From Arthrobacter sp. ISL-28 (GTDB lineage: Bacteria; Actinomycetota; Actinomycetes; Actinomycetales; Micrococcaceae): a stretch of 64,000 nucleotides of DNA. Each line of letters starts with the position of its first letter. Positions within the stretch are counted from its first letter, which is position 1. Of this stretch, positions 54,315 through 63,481 are shown piece by piece. Location: NCBI RefSeq assembly GCF_018613875.1, contig NZ_JAGGPJ010000008.1, positions 1-64,000 on the forward strand, read 5' to 3'. A model generated the notes under the pieces. It searched no databases, was not told the DNA's origin, and saw only the letters and a program-made list of their open reading frames with translations. The position numbers and the translations under genes are program-made.

Positions 54315-56460
54315 GGGCCCTGCCCGCCACGGTGACGGTCCAGCGGCTGTCCACGAGGTCGTCAATAAGCATCACGCTCTGGCCGCCCAGGCCAGCCATG
54401 GCCGCCTCCAGCTCGGGTCCCACCACCAGCCGGTCCCATACCCCGGCGAGGCGGTAAGCGCTGTTGCCGCCGCGGCCGCCGGTGGGCCCGCCGTGGTCCA
54501 TGTCCAGCGGGCCCAGGTACGGGATGCGGCCGATCTCGGAGATGCCGCGCGCGAGTGATTCCACCAGGGCCGGTTTGCCGCGCGACGGCATGCTGACGAT
54601 TGCCGCCGGCCGGCCCGCCCCGCTCCAGCCCGGGACGCGTGCGTCACCGGCGCTCCACTCGCGCAGCATCTGGACGCAGGCCTGCAGCATTCCAGGATCC
54701 ACAGAGCGGTCCGGCGCGCCCGCCGCGAAGAGCTCCCGCAGCGCCCCGCCCCAGCCCAGATCAGTCAGGCGGGCCAGCACTCGGCCGTCGGCCAGGTTTT
54801 CGTCCGGCTTGATCTTTCCCTTGACTGGCACACCCAGCCGGTCCATTCCGCTCGGCCACTGCAGCCGCGGCTCCAGCACTATCCCGGCACGGCTCAACGT
54901 TTGCCCGGCAGCCTCCGTGGCCGAGGACGCGATAACCGCGGGGAACCACCGGCCTGCACAGTTGTCGCACCGCCCGCAGGCGGAGGCAGTCTCGTCATCC
55001 AGCACTGACGTGATGTACTCCATCCGGCATCCGGCCGTGTCCTGGTAGATGACCATGGAATCCTGCTCGTCCACCCGGGCTTCCGCGATGCGGCGGTAGC
55101 GTTCGGCGTCGTAAGTCCAGGGCATTCCGGTGGAGCGCCAGCCTCCGCCCACGCGCTCCACAGCGCCATCGACGGCAAGAACCTTCAGCAGCAGTTCCAG
55201 CGGAGTCCTGCGCAAGTCCACCCGCGCTTCCAGTGCCACCGTTGATACTGCCGTCCCGGCCTCCGCCAGCGCGGACAGCACTGCGGCGGCCTTCTCCTCC
55301 GAAGGCATGGAGGCCGTGGCAAAGTACTGCCAGATGTCGCGGTCCTCGGCGCCGGGAAGCAGCAGGACGTCTGCATTGGCGGCGCCACGGCCTGCACGGC
55401 CCACCTGTTGGTAGTACGCCACCGGCGAGGAGGGCGCACCGAGGTGGACCACGAAGCCGAGATCCGGCTTGTCGAAGCCCATGCCCAGCGCGGAAGTGGC
55501 GACAAGCGCCTTGACTTCGTTGTCCTTGAGCAGCTTTTCAGCGCGTTCACGGTCGGCGGGGTCAGTGCGGCCGGTATACGCCAGCACCTCGTGGCCTGCC
55601 TCGGCCAGCAGGCGGGCGGTGTCCTCGGCGGCCGAAACCGTCAGGGTGTAGATGATTCCGCTGCCGGGTAAATCCGCCAGGTGCGTCAGCAGCCAGCCGA
55701 GCCGCTCACGGGAATCGGGCAACGTGAGCACGCCGAGCCGCAGTGATTCCCTGCCCAAGGCGCCGCGGATGGTGAGCACGGCAGCACCCAACTGTTCTTC
55801 GATGTCGTGGACCACCCGGGAGTTGGCCGTTGCCGTGGTGGCCAGAACGGGAACGGTGTCCGGAAGCTGGGTGATGAGATCCGCGATCCGCCGGTAGTCA
55901 GGACGGAAATCATGTCCCCAGTCCGAAATGCAGTGGGCTTCGTCAATGACCAGGAGCCCGGTGCGGCGGATCAGCTCGGGCAGCTGGTTTTCCCGGAATG
56001 AAGGGTTGGTCAGCCGCTCAGGCGAAACCAGCAGGACATCCACCTCGTCCGCGGCGAGCTGCTCACGCACTGTGTCCCACTCGAGCTGGTTGGCGGAATT
56101 AATGGCGACCGCCCGGACCCCTGCACGGGCGGCGGCAGCCACCTGGTCCCGCATCAGTGCCAGGAGCGGCGAAACTATGAGGGTGGGCCCTGCGCCGCGC
56201 CGCCTGAGCAGCAAGGACGCCACGAAGTAGACCGCTGACTTCCCCCAGCCTGTCCGCTGCACCACGAGCGCCCGCCGGCCGCCATCGACCAGGGCCTCGA
56301 TGGCTTCGAACTGGCCGTCATGGAAGTCAGCCGCGGGGTGGCCCACCAGCTCCTGCAGCACCTCGAGGGCCTGGCCCCTGCTCCCCGAAACCGCCGTTTC
56401 AGTGCCGGTTTGGGTGCTGGATACGGACGGACGAACTGCGGCGTGCTGGTTAGTGGCCAT
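54259..56460 (-). CDS. recQ: RecQ-type DNA helicase with phosphoribosyltransferase-like tail
   Basis: A superfamily 2 helicase of 733 residues: Walker A QRTGWGKS (Lys74), DEAH box at 173-176 followed by CISDWGHDFRPDYRRI, the ATSALGMGFDKPD motif, and the RecQ zinc cluster (CGRCDNC). In place of an HRDC domain, the C-terminal part (about 590-733) ends in SVMLIDDLVDSRWTVTVAGR, which resembles the PRPP-binding loop of phosphoribosyltransferases. The ATG at 56460 is chosen over an upstream extension. Probable role: unwinding in recombination and repair. The meaning of the tail is unknown. Confidence 0.9.
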   Translation of the reverse strand: MATNQHAAVRPSVSSTQTGTETAVSGSRGQALEVLQELVGHPAADFHDGQFEAIEALVDGGRRALVVQRTGWGKSAVYFVASLLLRRRGAGPTLIVSPLLALMRDQVAAAARAGVRAVAINSANQLEWDTVREQLAADEVDVLLVSPERLTNPSFRENQLPELIRRTGLLVIDEAHCISDWGHDFRPDYRRIADLITQLPDTVPVLATTATANSRVVHDIEEQLGAAVLTIRGALGRESLRLGVLTLPDSRERLGWLLTHLADLPGSGIIYTLTVSAAEDTARLLAEAGHEVLAYTGRTDPADRERAEKLLKDNEVKALVATSALGMGFDKPDLGFVVHLGAPSSPVAYYQQVGRAGRGAANADVLLLPGAEDRDIWQYFATASMPSEEKAAAVLSALAEAGTAVSTVALEARVDLRRTPLELLLKVLAVDGAVERVGGGWRSTGMPWTYDAERYRRIAEARVDEQDSMVIYQDTAGCRMEYITSVLDDETASACGRCDNCAGRWFPAVIASSATEAAGQTLSRAGIVLEPRLQWPSGMDRLGVPVKGKIKPDENLADGRVLARLTDLGWGGALRELFAAGAPDRSVDPGMLQACVQMLREWSAGDARVPGWSGAGRPAAIVSMPSRGKPALVESLARGISEIGRIPYLGPLDMDHGGPTGGRGGNSAYRLAGVWDRLVVGPELEAAMAGLGGQSVMLIDDLVDSRWTVTVAGRALRRAGAGAVLPLALAQAG

Positions 56461-56572
56461 TGATTCAGTATCCCAGCCGCCTCTGACACTCCAAAGCACC
56501 GGCCCCGCCATGTGGAGAATGCGTGACTTCTCCTCCCCAAGCCATTTGGCGCTTCAACGTAAGATAAATCCC

Positions 56573-57991
56573 GTGACTAGCAACCAGACCAATATTTTTG
56601 ACCTTTCAGCCTCATTCAAGGCGTATGACGTCCGCGGCATCGTCGGCGAGTCCATCACGGCTGAAATCGTCGAAGCCGTGGGGGCCGCGTTCGTCGACGT
56701 GCTGGAGCTGGAAGGCCAAACGGTCCTGGTCGGAGGCGACATGCGTCCCTCCTCCCCCGAGTTCAGCAAGGCGTTCGCCAACGGCGCCGCCACCCGCGGC
56801 GCCAACGTCCAGCTGCTGGACCTGATCTCCACGGACGAGCTCTACTACGCCTGCGGCGCCCTCAACGCGGCCGGCGCCACCTTCACCGCCAGCCACAACC
56901 CTGCCGAATACAACGGCATCAAGATGGCCAAGGCCGGCGCCGTGCCCATCTCCTCGGAATCAGGACTCAAAGAGGTCCAGGCCCTCGCGGAAGAGTACCT
57001 CAATGCCGGATCCATCCCCGCCGCCGCAACGCGCGGCCAGATCGGCGTCCAGGACGTCCTCAAGGGCTACGCCGAGTACCTGCGCAAACTCGTGGACCTC
57101 TCCGGTTCCCGCCCGCTGAAGGTAGTGGTCGACGCCGGCAACGGCATGGCCGGACTCACCACCCCCGCAGTCCTCGGTGACGCACTGCTGCCGAAGCTGC
57201 CTTTTGACATCATCCCGCTGTACTTTGAGCTGGACGGCTCCTTCCCGAACCACCCGGCCAACCCCCTGGAGCCGGAAAACCTGCGCGACCTCCAGGCCGC
57301 CGTCGTCGAACACGGGGCAGATATCGGGTTGGCATTCGACGGCGACGCGGACCGCTGCTTCGTCATCGACGAAAACGGCGACGCAGTATCGCCGTCGGCC
57401 ATCACCGGCATGGTGGCCCGCCGCGAGATCGCGCGCGCCAAAACCCAGGGTGAGGAAACGCCCACCATCATCCACAATCTGCTGACGTCGCGTGCTGTCC
57501 CCGAGCTCGTGGCGCAGGACGGCGGCCGCGCGGTCCGCACCCGCGTCGGCCATTCCTTCATCAAGGCAGTCATGGCCAAGGAAGGCGCGGTGTTCGGCGG
57601 CGAGCACTCCGCCCATTTCTACTTCCGTGACTTCTGGAATGCAGATACTGGCATGCTTGCCGCGATGCACGTGCTGGCCGCCCTGGGCGAGCAGGACGGG
57701 CCGCTTTCCGAGCTCGGCCGCGAGTACGAGCCCTACGTTTCCTCCGGCGAAATCAACTCCGAAATCGACGACAAGGCCGGCGCCGTGGAGCGTGTCCGTG
57801 CCGACTTCGCCCGCGAGGACGTCGTCGTCGACACGATGGACGGCAGCACGTTCACGGCCGCCGACGGTAGCTACTGGTTCAACCTGCGCCCCTCCAACAC
57901 CGAGCCGTACCTTCGCCTGAATGCGGAAGCCACGGACCAGGCGACCATGGAACGCATCCGCGACCGCGTACTCGCCCTGGTCCGGGGCTAG
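56573..57991 (+). CDS. manB: Phosphomannomutase/phosphoglucomutase
   Basis: Alpha-D-phosphohexomutase of 472 residues that moves phosphate between C6 and C1 of mannose or glucose. It has the start motif FKAYDVRGIVGE, phosphoserine Ser107 in TASHNPAEYNG, metal loop AFDGDADRCF near 255, sugar loop GGEHSAHFYF and phosphate-binding RPSNTEPYLRL near the end. It would supply mannose-1-phosphate for GDP-mannose and cell-envelope glycans. GTG start at 56573; the frame upstream is antisense to recQ and not real. A conserved-looking small gene follows ten bases later. Confidence 0.94.
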   Translation: MTSNQTNIFDLSASFKAYDVRGIVGESITAEIVEAVGAAFVDVLELEGQTVLVGGDMRPSSPEFSKAFANGAATRGANVQLLDLISTDELYYACGALNAAGATFTASHNPAEYNGIKMAKAGAVPISSESGLKEVQALAEEYLNAGSIPAAATRGQIGVQDVLKGYAEYLRKLVDLSGSRPLKVVVDAGNGMAGLTTPAVLGDALLPKLPFDIIPLYFELDGSFPNHPANPLEPENLRDLQAAVVEHGADIGLAFDGDADRCFVIDENGDAVSPSAITGMVARREIARAKTQGEETPTIIHNLLTSRAVPELVAQDGGRAVRTRVGHSFIKAVMAKEGAVFGGEHSAHFYFRDFWNADTGMLAAMHVLAALGEQDGPLSELGREYEPYVSSGEINSEIDDKAGAVERVRADFAREDVVVDTMDGSTFTAADGSYWFNLRPSNTEPYLRLNAEATDQATMERIRDRVLALVRG

Positions 57992-58001
57992 GACAGCGGC
58001 A

Positions 58002-58484
58002 ATGGCAGAACCAGAATCAACGCCGACCGCAACGTCGTGGCGGACCTCCGTTCCGGAAGCCACCGCCACCGATCTTGAAAACCTGCTGGGCACCGGCATG
58101 GGGGCCGCGCAGGAGCAGCTTGAGCGCAGCGGCGGCTTCCTTCCGTTCGCGCTCGTGGTGGAGAACGACGGCGAGGTCCGCCTCGTGGCGGTCTCGCCGG
58201 CGGATGCGGATTCCGGCTCCGGCGACGAGTTCGACGCCGATGCGATGATCAGCGACATCAGCGAGCTCCTGCGCCAGAACCGCGATGACTTCCGGGCTGC
58301 CGCGATCGTCTGCGACATCACACTGGTCGAGGAAGACTCGGACGCCATTCACGTGGCAACGGAGCACCGCGATGGCGGCACCTTCGCAGCCGTCCTCCCG
58401 TACGTGGCGAATGAGTCCACTAGCGAGTGGGAATTCGGGGAGCTGGCGGCGGATACCAACGATCCCATCATCTGGGTGGACTAG
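58002..58484 (+). CDS. Acidic protein of unknown function, downstream of manB
   Basis: A 160-residue, strongly acidic cytoplasmic protein (GFLPFALVVENDGEVRLVAV, AMISDISELLRQNRDDFRAA, VLPYVANESTSEWEFGELA). The alternating strands and helices suggest a compact alpha/beta fold; no signal or membrane segment. I do not recognise the family. The ATG is ten bases after the manB stop, so the two are probably one transcript. Confidence 0.75.
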   Translation: MAEPESTPTATSWRTSVPEATATDLENLLGTGMGAAQEQLERSGGFLPFALVVENDGEVRLVAVSPADADSGSGDEFDADAMISDISELLRQNRDDFRAAAIVCDITLVEEDSDAIHVATEHRDGGTFAAVLPYVANESTSEWEFGELAADTNDPIIWVD

Positions 58485-58532
58485 GCCAGGCATGTGGCGC
58501 CTCCATTTGCACAGTGTCATTAGGCTTGAGTC

Positions 58533-58982
58533 ATGAAAATCAATGCCTTCGCGGACGTCAGCCTGCGCGCTCTCATGGTGCTCGCGGCCGCGCCTGATGA
58601 TGACCTTCTGACCACGCAGAGCGTGGCAGACGCGGTGGGCACGCCCTACAACCATGTCAGCAAGGCCATGGCGAAGCTGCGGATCCTCGGGCTGATAGAC
58701 GTTGAACGAGGCCGCAACGGCGGGTCAAGGCTTAGCGCAGCAGGCCGTCGCGTCACCGTGGGACATGTCCTCCGGCAGCTCGACACCCGCGAGAATCCTG
58801 CCGAATGCATCAGCCCCTCCGGTAATTGTCCGCTGATCAACGAGTGCCGGCTAAGATCCGCCCTGGCCCGTGCCCGCGAGGCGTTCTACCGGGAGCTCGA
58901 TGACGTCGTGGTCGCGCAGCTTCCCTTGGCACGCCAAATGGACCCCGTGTTCCAGATGATCGGTCTTCGCCCCCAGGCCTGA
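58533..58982 (+). CDS. nsrR: Rrf2 family iron-sulfur regulator, NsrR-like
   Basis: A 149-residue winged-helix regulator. The N-terminal DNA-binding domain (FADVSLRALMVLAAAP to LIDVERGRNGGSRL) is followed by three Cys, 92, 99 and 105, spaced like those holding the nitric-oxide-sensing 4Fe-4S cluster of Streptomyces NsrR. NsrR represses the NO dioxygenase gene hmp until NO attacks the cluster. The next locus is a collapsed hmp with two operator-like dyads, which supports the assignment. ATG start. Confidence 0.88.
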   Translation: MKINAFADVSLRALMVLAAAPDDDLLTTQSVADAVGTPYNHVSKAMAKLRILGLIDVERGRNGGSRLSAAGRRVTVGHVLRQLDTRENPAECISPSGNCPLINECRLRSALARAREAFYRELDDVVVAQLPLARQMDPVFQMIGLRPQA

Positions 58983-59093
58983 GCCTTCCCACGCCCTACG
59001 GGCCCACAGCCTGGCCGCCCCGCACCGATTCCGGCCCCGCACCCACATCCCGGCGGCAGGATTTGGAGTTGTCTTCTACAGAGTGTGGAACTT

Positions 59094-59134
59094 AGATGCA
59101 AATACTCGCATTTCCAGATACGACTATTTGTATC
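59094..59134 (+). promoter_or_regulatory. Two tandem operator-like dyads before the hmp remnant
   Basis: Two imperfect 18-bp dyads, 59095-59112 and 59117-59134, are 22 bp apart (two helical turns) and share the pattern GATrCrAmTAyTyGyATy. Lying between nsrR and the hmp remnant, they are good candidates for NsrR sites. An ATG at 59096 falls inside the first dyad and is unlikely to be a start. Confidence 0.6.
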
Positions 59135-59176
59135 GCGGTTCCGGACGAAGGCCCCGGGCCACTACGTCAGGAGTAC

Positions 59177-59341
59177 ATGCCGGAAATCGCCGAAGCATGG
59201 ACCGAGGTCTATTGGCTCATGGGCGACTGCGGCCCGCTTCCTTTCATGATGAAAATCCGCAATGAGGCAATCGATGCCGGCATTCCCGCCACCAATATCC
59301 ACTATGAGGTTTTCGGCCCGGACATCTGGCTGGCCAACTAA
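59177..59341 (+). pseudogene. hmp: Collapsed flavohemoprotein (hmp) gene
   Basis: The 54-codon frame joins two distant pieces of a flavohemoglobin. PEIAEAWTEVYWLMGD matches the last helix of the globin domain, and directly behind it CGPLPFMMKIRNEAIDAG to HYEVFGPDIWLAN is the C-terminal end of the FAD/NAD reductase domain. The rest of the globin, the flavin domain and most of the NAD domain (about 340 residues) are gone. The frame is still open, so a peptide might be made, but it cannot be an NO dioxygenase. The operator-like region upstream is retained. Confidence 0.82.
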
Positions 59342-59366
59342 ACCGGAGGAGCGTTGGCGCAAAGAC

Positions 59367-59413
59367 CGACGGCGGCCCCGCACCTTTCGCTGAAAGGTGC
59401 GGGGCCGCCGTCG
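59367..59413. terminator. Perfect 22-bp-stem terminator
   Basis: 59367-59388 pairs perfectly with 59392-59413 around a three-base loop. It lies between the hmp remnant and the convergent pckG and can serve both. Confidence 0.85.
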
Positions 59414-59473
59414 TACTTATGGCCTGTGGGGCCCACGCTGCCGAGGGGCCACGAGATAGGGAGACAGTGGGGA

Positions 59474-61300
59474 CTAGCCGAGGCGGGACTTCAGCCCGTC
59501 AAGTTCCTGCTGCAGGGCTACCGGCAGCGAGCTGCCGAAGTTCGCGAACCATTCCTCGATGGAAGCCAGTTCGGTCTCCCACTCGGCGGGGTCCACGTGC
59601 ACTGCTTCCTCCACCTGCGCCGTGGTCATGTCCAGTCCGGTGAGGTCGATGGAATCTCCGGTGGGCACGAAGCCGATGGGTGTCTCCACGGCGTCAGCCT
59701 TGCCTTCAAGGCGTTCGATGGCCCACTTTAGGACACGTGCGTTGTCCCCGAAGCCGGGCCAGGCGAAGCCGCCATCGGCGGTGCGGCGGAACCAGTTGAC
59801 CAGGAAGATCTTGGGCAGGCGTTCCGGGTTGGCCTTGGCCGACAGGTTGACCCAGTGGTTCAGGTAGTCACCTGCGTCGTAACCGATGAACGGAAGCATG
59901 GCCATGGGGTCACGGCGCACGACGCCGACAGCCCCGGCTGCTGCAGCCGTGGTTTCCGAGGACAGCGTGGCGCCCATGAAGATGCCGTTGGACCAGTCGC
60001 GGGCCTGGGTGACCAGCGGAATGGTGGTCTTGCGGCGTCCGCCGAAGAGGATTGCGGAGAGCTCCACACCGTTGGGGCTGTGGTATTCCTCGGCCAGCAT
60101 GTCGATCTGGTCGATCGGCGTGCAGAAGCGTGAGTTCGGGTGGGCTGCGGGCCTGCTGGCATCCGGCGTCCAGGAGTTGCCCTGCCAGTCGGTGAGGTGG
60201 GCGGGAACTTCCTCCGTCATGCCTTCCCACCACACGCCGCCGTCGTCGGTCAGTGCGACGTTGGTGAAGATGCTGTTGCCCTTGGCGATGGCGCGCATGG
60301 CGTTGGGGTTGGTGCCCCAGCCGGTGCCTGGTGCGACGCCGAAAAGGCCCGCCTCAGGGTTGACGGCGCGGAGTTCGCCTTCCTTGCCGAAGCGCATCCA
60401 GGTGATGTCGTCCCCGAGGGTCTCCACCTTCCAGCCTTCAATCGTGGGATCCAGCAGGGCGAGGTTGGTCTTGCCGCAGGCGGACGGGAAAGCCGCGGAG
60501 ACGTAGTAGGTCTTCTGTTCCGGCGAGGTCAGCTTGAGGATCAGCATGTGCTCGGCGAGCCATCCCTCGTCATGCGCCATGACGGAGGCGATGCGCAGGG
60601 CGTAGCACTTCTTGCCCAAGAGAGCGTTTCCGCCGTAGCCGGAGCCGAAGGACCAGATGGACCGCTCCTCGGGGAAGTGGACGATCCACTTGTCCGGGTT
60701 GCACGGCCACGGGACGTCAGCCTGGCCGGCCTCCAGCGGAGCACCCAGGGAGTGCAAAGCCGGGACGAAGAATGCGTTGGTTTCGGTGATCCGGTTCAGC
60801 ACATCGGTGCCGATGCGGGCCATGATGCGCATCGAGGCCACGACGTAGGCGCTGTCCGTGATCTCCACGCCGAACTTGGGGTCTTCCGCGTCAAGGTGCC
60901 CCATGACGAACGGGATGACGTACATGGTGCGGCCGCGCATCGAGCCGGAGAAGAGCCCGCGCAGCTTCTCCTTCATCTCGGCCGGAGCCATCCAGTTGTT
61001 GGTGAACCCGGCGTCATGCTTCTTCTCGGAGCAGATGAACGTCTGCTCTTCGACGCGTGCCACGTCGGCGGGGTCGGAAAAAGCCGCGAAGGAGTTGGGG
61101 AACAGCTCCTGGTTCAGCCGCTTCAGCGTGCCCGCGGCCACGAGTTCGTCGGTCAGGCGGGTGTTTTCTTCCTCAGAGCCGTCGACCCAATGAATCCGGT
61201 CCGGCTGGGTCAGCCCAGCGACCTCTTCAACCCATGCCAGCAGGCCGGCATGTGTGGTGGGTGCTTTCTCAAGCAGCGGCAGTCGCGCCAGATGGCCCAT
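59474..61300 (-). CDS. pckG: Phosphoenolpyruvate carboxykinase (GTP)
   Basis: Gluconeogenic enzyme of 608 residues that converts oxaloacetate and GTP to phosphoenolpyruvate. The kinase-1 loop [13 protein letters not shown] has the hyper-reactive Cys275 and Lys277; [20 protein letters not shown] carries the substrate-binding Arg region, and [19 protein letters not shown] is the GTP-class marker. ATG start. It supplies precursors for the glucan genes in this window when cells grow on organic acids. The 277 bases upstream hold its promoter and nothing else recognised. Confidence 0.96.
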   Translation of the reverse strand: MGHLARLPLLEKAPTTHAGLLAWVEEVAGLTQPDRIHWVDGSEEENTRLTDELVAAGTLKRLNQELFPNSFAAFSDPADVARVEEQTFICSEKKHDAGFTNNWMAPAEMKEKLRGLFSGSMRGRTMYVIPFVMGHLDAEDPKFGVEITDSAYVVASMRIMARIGTDVLNRITETNAFFVPALHSLGAPLEAGQADVPWPCNPDKWIVHFPEERSIWSFGSGYGGNALLGKKCYALRIASVMAHDEGWLAEHMLILKLTSPEQKTYYVSAAFPSACGKTNLALLDPTIEGWKVETLGDDITWMRFGKEGELRAVNPEAGLFGVAPGTGWGTNPNAMRAIAKGNSIFTNVALTDDGGVWWEGMTEEVPAHLTDWQGNSWTPDASRPAAHPNSRFCTPIDQIDMLAEEYHSPNGVELSAILFGGRRKTTIPLVTQARDWSNGIFMGATLSSETTAAAAGAVGVVRRDPMAMLPFIGYDAGDYLNHWVNLSAKANPERLPKIFLVNWFRRTADGGFAWPGFGDNARVLKWAIERLEGKADAVETPIGFVPTGDSIDLTGLDMTTAQVEEAVHVDPAEWETELASIEEWFANFGSSLPVALQQELDGLKSRLG

Positions 61301-61577
61301 TACGGTTCCCTTCTTCGGGTTCAGTGGTGTGTCCTAAATGTTATTTGGGATCTATCTAGTCCAATTCCAAGTCAGACGTGGGATGTCTATGGCTTCTGGG
61401 ACAAAAACCCGGAAAATCAAGGTTTAGAGATTGAGATTCCCCTAAATTCGTGACGAAGGTCACATAGACCGGTCTAGTCGCCTATATTACACCGGCCCCG
61501 ATTTGGAACTACGGACGTCCTCGCGTAAAGTTATTCGAGGTTCGGGGCGAGCGGAAAGTTCGCCGGGACCGGAAGAT

Positions 61578-61651
<74 letters not shown>

Positions 61652-61658
61652 CAGAATG

Positions 61659-61690
61659 AAGATCCGCACCGGATACCCGGTGCGGATCTT
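61659..61690 (+). terminator. Terminator after tRNA-Arg
   Basis: A 14-bp perfect stem (61659-61672 with 61677-61690) and a moderately T-rich tail, eight bases after the tRNA. Confidence 0.85.
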
Positions 61691-61725
61691 GTGTTTTAAG
61701 CACTGGTATTGGGGGTTAGGGGCAG

Positions 61726-61893
61726 ATGCCCCTCACTGCGGGCACTCTTTGGGCGACGGACGCCGAAGGCACCGAGATCGCCGTCGAGCTCAGCATCGGC
61801 CAGAGCATCGCCCGCCCGGCAGGCGTTGTCCACACCGTCGCAAACCGCGGCTCCACCTGGATCAGGTTTGTCGAAATCGAGAAGCTTTCCTAG
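61726..61893 (+). CDS. Short cupin-like protein or cupin fragment
   Basis: A 55-residue frame, MPLTAGTLWATDAEGTEIAV then ELSIGQSIARPAGVVHTVAN and GSTWIRFVEIEKLS. The second half matches the last strands of a cupin barrel (PAGVVHTVANRG is the C-terminal cupin motif with its His). The first cupin motif and its metal ligands are missing, so this is either a remnant or a tiny stand-alone strand-swapped protein. No good ribosome site precedes the ATG. It lies just behind tRNA-Arg, a common integration point. Confidence 0.5.
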   Translation: MPLTAGTLWATDAEGTEIAVELSIGQSIARPAGVVHTVANRGSTWIRFVEIEKLS

Positions 61894-61982
61894 CAGACCA
61901 TCCGGCAGGACGCCGCCTCGGGATTAAAATTGCCCGCAGGGGGCATCGGATCGTTTGAGTCCTACTGCTCGGGGAGAACTCG

Positions 61983-62660
61983 ATGGGAGCAAAGATTTCC
62001 TTTGGCGCGGCTCGCCGCCTCGCTGCCGCCTCAGCTCTCGCCGCCTTCCTGACGGCAACGGCGGCATGTTCAACCCCGGAGGTGTCCTTCGCAAGGTTTA
62101 GCGACCAGCAGCTGGCGGACCTCTTCCCGACCACGGCGGAAATCCATACGGCCGTCCGTCAGGACATCACTCTAAGTAAACCCGAACCCATGGATTTCGG
62201 CCGACCGGCCACTGCCGCCCCAAATCCGGGACTGTTCCAGGACTGTTATGAAGCGTATTTTGGCACCCCGGAATCCACCTCGCCTGGGATCCGCGGCTTC
62301 AGGATGGCCGGATGGACGGGAGGTTCTCCCCTTTACCCTTATGCCTGGCACCTGGTGCAGCGCCGCTCTGCTGAAGAAGCGCGTCGTGTTATTCAGGAAA
62401 CCGTGAGCCGACTAGGCAAGTGCAGCCACTTCACTGCCTTTGACCCAGAGGTTCGGCATGGACTTGGCGTCACCTTCAGGAAAATCACCGGGGCGGAAGA
62501 ATCCAGGACCGGGGCCGGCGTAGCAGTGGCAGTAGGTGACGTGACAATCTCGTTCAACATCGCCGGACTACCGCAATCCGAGGCGCAGGAAATTGCGCGC
62601 CAAATGGCGGTCGTTATGGAACGGCGACTGCAATCCGCGAGTTCTGTGAGCAGCCCTTAA
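61983..62660 (+). CDS. Exported lipoprotein of unknown function
   Basis: A 225-residue protein with a basic N-terminus, a hydrophobic stretch and a lipobox-like TAAC ending at Cys29. The mature domain (about 35-215) resembles sensor-type lipoproteins of actinobacteria: an acidic N-terminal helix (SDQQLADLFPTTAEIHTAV), a beta core with two Cys, and a C-terminal helix (EAQEIARQMAVVMERRLQ). No enzyme motif. ATG start; it appears to be a single-gene unit. Confidence 0.8.
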   Translation: MGAKISFGAARRLAAASALAAFLTATAACSTPEVSFARFSDQQLADLFPTTAEIHTAVRQDITLSKPEPMDFGRPATAAPNPGLFQDCYEAYFGTPESTSPGIRGFRMAGWTGGSPLYPYAWHLVQRRSAEEARRVIQETVSRLGKCSHFTAFDPEVRHGLGVTFRKITGAEESRTGAGVAVAVGDVTISFNIAGLPQSEAQEIARQMAVVMERRLQSASSVSSP

Positions 62661-62853
62661 GGGTGTTTCACGCATTCCCCCGGGCGCGCCTATGACCTGC
62701 CTCGGCTCCTGCCGTCCCGGCACAGGACATCCCGGCACAAGAATTGCCAAGGTTTGTGCAAGGTTCCGGGCCCCGGACTCGACAGTTGGGACCATTGTCC
62801 GAGGCCCTTTTCTCTGCTTCCGCCCAGTCGTGGGAAAGGAAAGAACGGGACCG

Positions 62854-63240
62854 TCAAAGTCGAGGCGTGGGCTCTCGGATCAGCCAACTCATGGCCTCGC
62901 TCCTGGAGGTGAAGAACCGGGTCGGACACGGCGGAATGTGCACACCGAGGAAAAAGTTGGCGAGCACCCGGTCAACAGGGCTGGAACCCAGCAAGGCTAT
63001 CCTCGATGCTGCACACGGGATGGAGAAGACAGCGCGGGCATCACGGTGCACGGACTCCGTTTTCGCCATGTCCACCAGCATCGGATACTCCGAGCCCTTG
63101 CCAACCTCATTAACCGCCGCCATGGCGGCATGGGCGTCGGCGGCTTCGATACGGACATTGGGCTTCCAGACAAGGTGGATGACACCGTCGCCACGGAGTT
63201 CGACTGTGCACTTACCGCCTTCAACCGCTATCGGTTCCAC
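62854..63240 (-). CDS. STAS/SEC14-like small protein
   Basis: A 128-residue cytoplasmic protein with a strand-helix pattern (CTVELRGDGVIHLVW, ADAHAAMAAVNEV, YPMLVDMAKTESVHRDARAV) like STAS or SpoIIAA/SEC14-like modules. DMAKTESVHRDAR sits where STAS proteins carry their regulatory loop, and VDRVLANFFLGVHIPPCPTR follows. These modules often regulate partner proteins, but none is adjacent. Family assignment is from overall pattern only. ATG start. Confidence 0.6.
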   Translation of the reverse strand: MEPIAVEGGKCTVELRGDGVIHLVWKPNVRIEAADAHAAMAAVNEVGKGSEYPMLVDMAKTESVHRDARAVFSIPCAASRIALLGSSPVDRVLANFFLGVHIPPCPTRFFTSRSEAMSWLIREPTPRL

Positions 63241-63481
63241 CGTCCCATCCCCCTTTCAACTTTGCATATAGTAACCGCTGTACGGGCCAGAATGCGGCCC
63301 TCGGTGCTTTCCCTTCCTCGTGTGCCGCCTCTGCACAGACGAACGATGGGCTTTCTATCGACGCAATGGATTCAGACCCAACGGCGAGCAGGAGACCGTC
63401 GAAGATCGGGATAGGAGAGGACCCATTGCATCGCGCCCCGGCTGTAGAGCACGATGGTGGGGAACATCTCTAGGGGGAAGA

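Noticed and set aside
59096..59176. 81-residue protein starting at the ATG at 59096
   Set aside because: That ATG lies inside an operator-like dyad without a ribosome site, and the encoded residues before 59177 match nothing in hmp.
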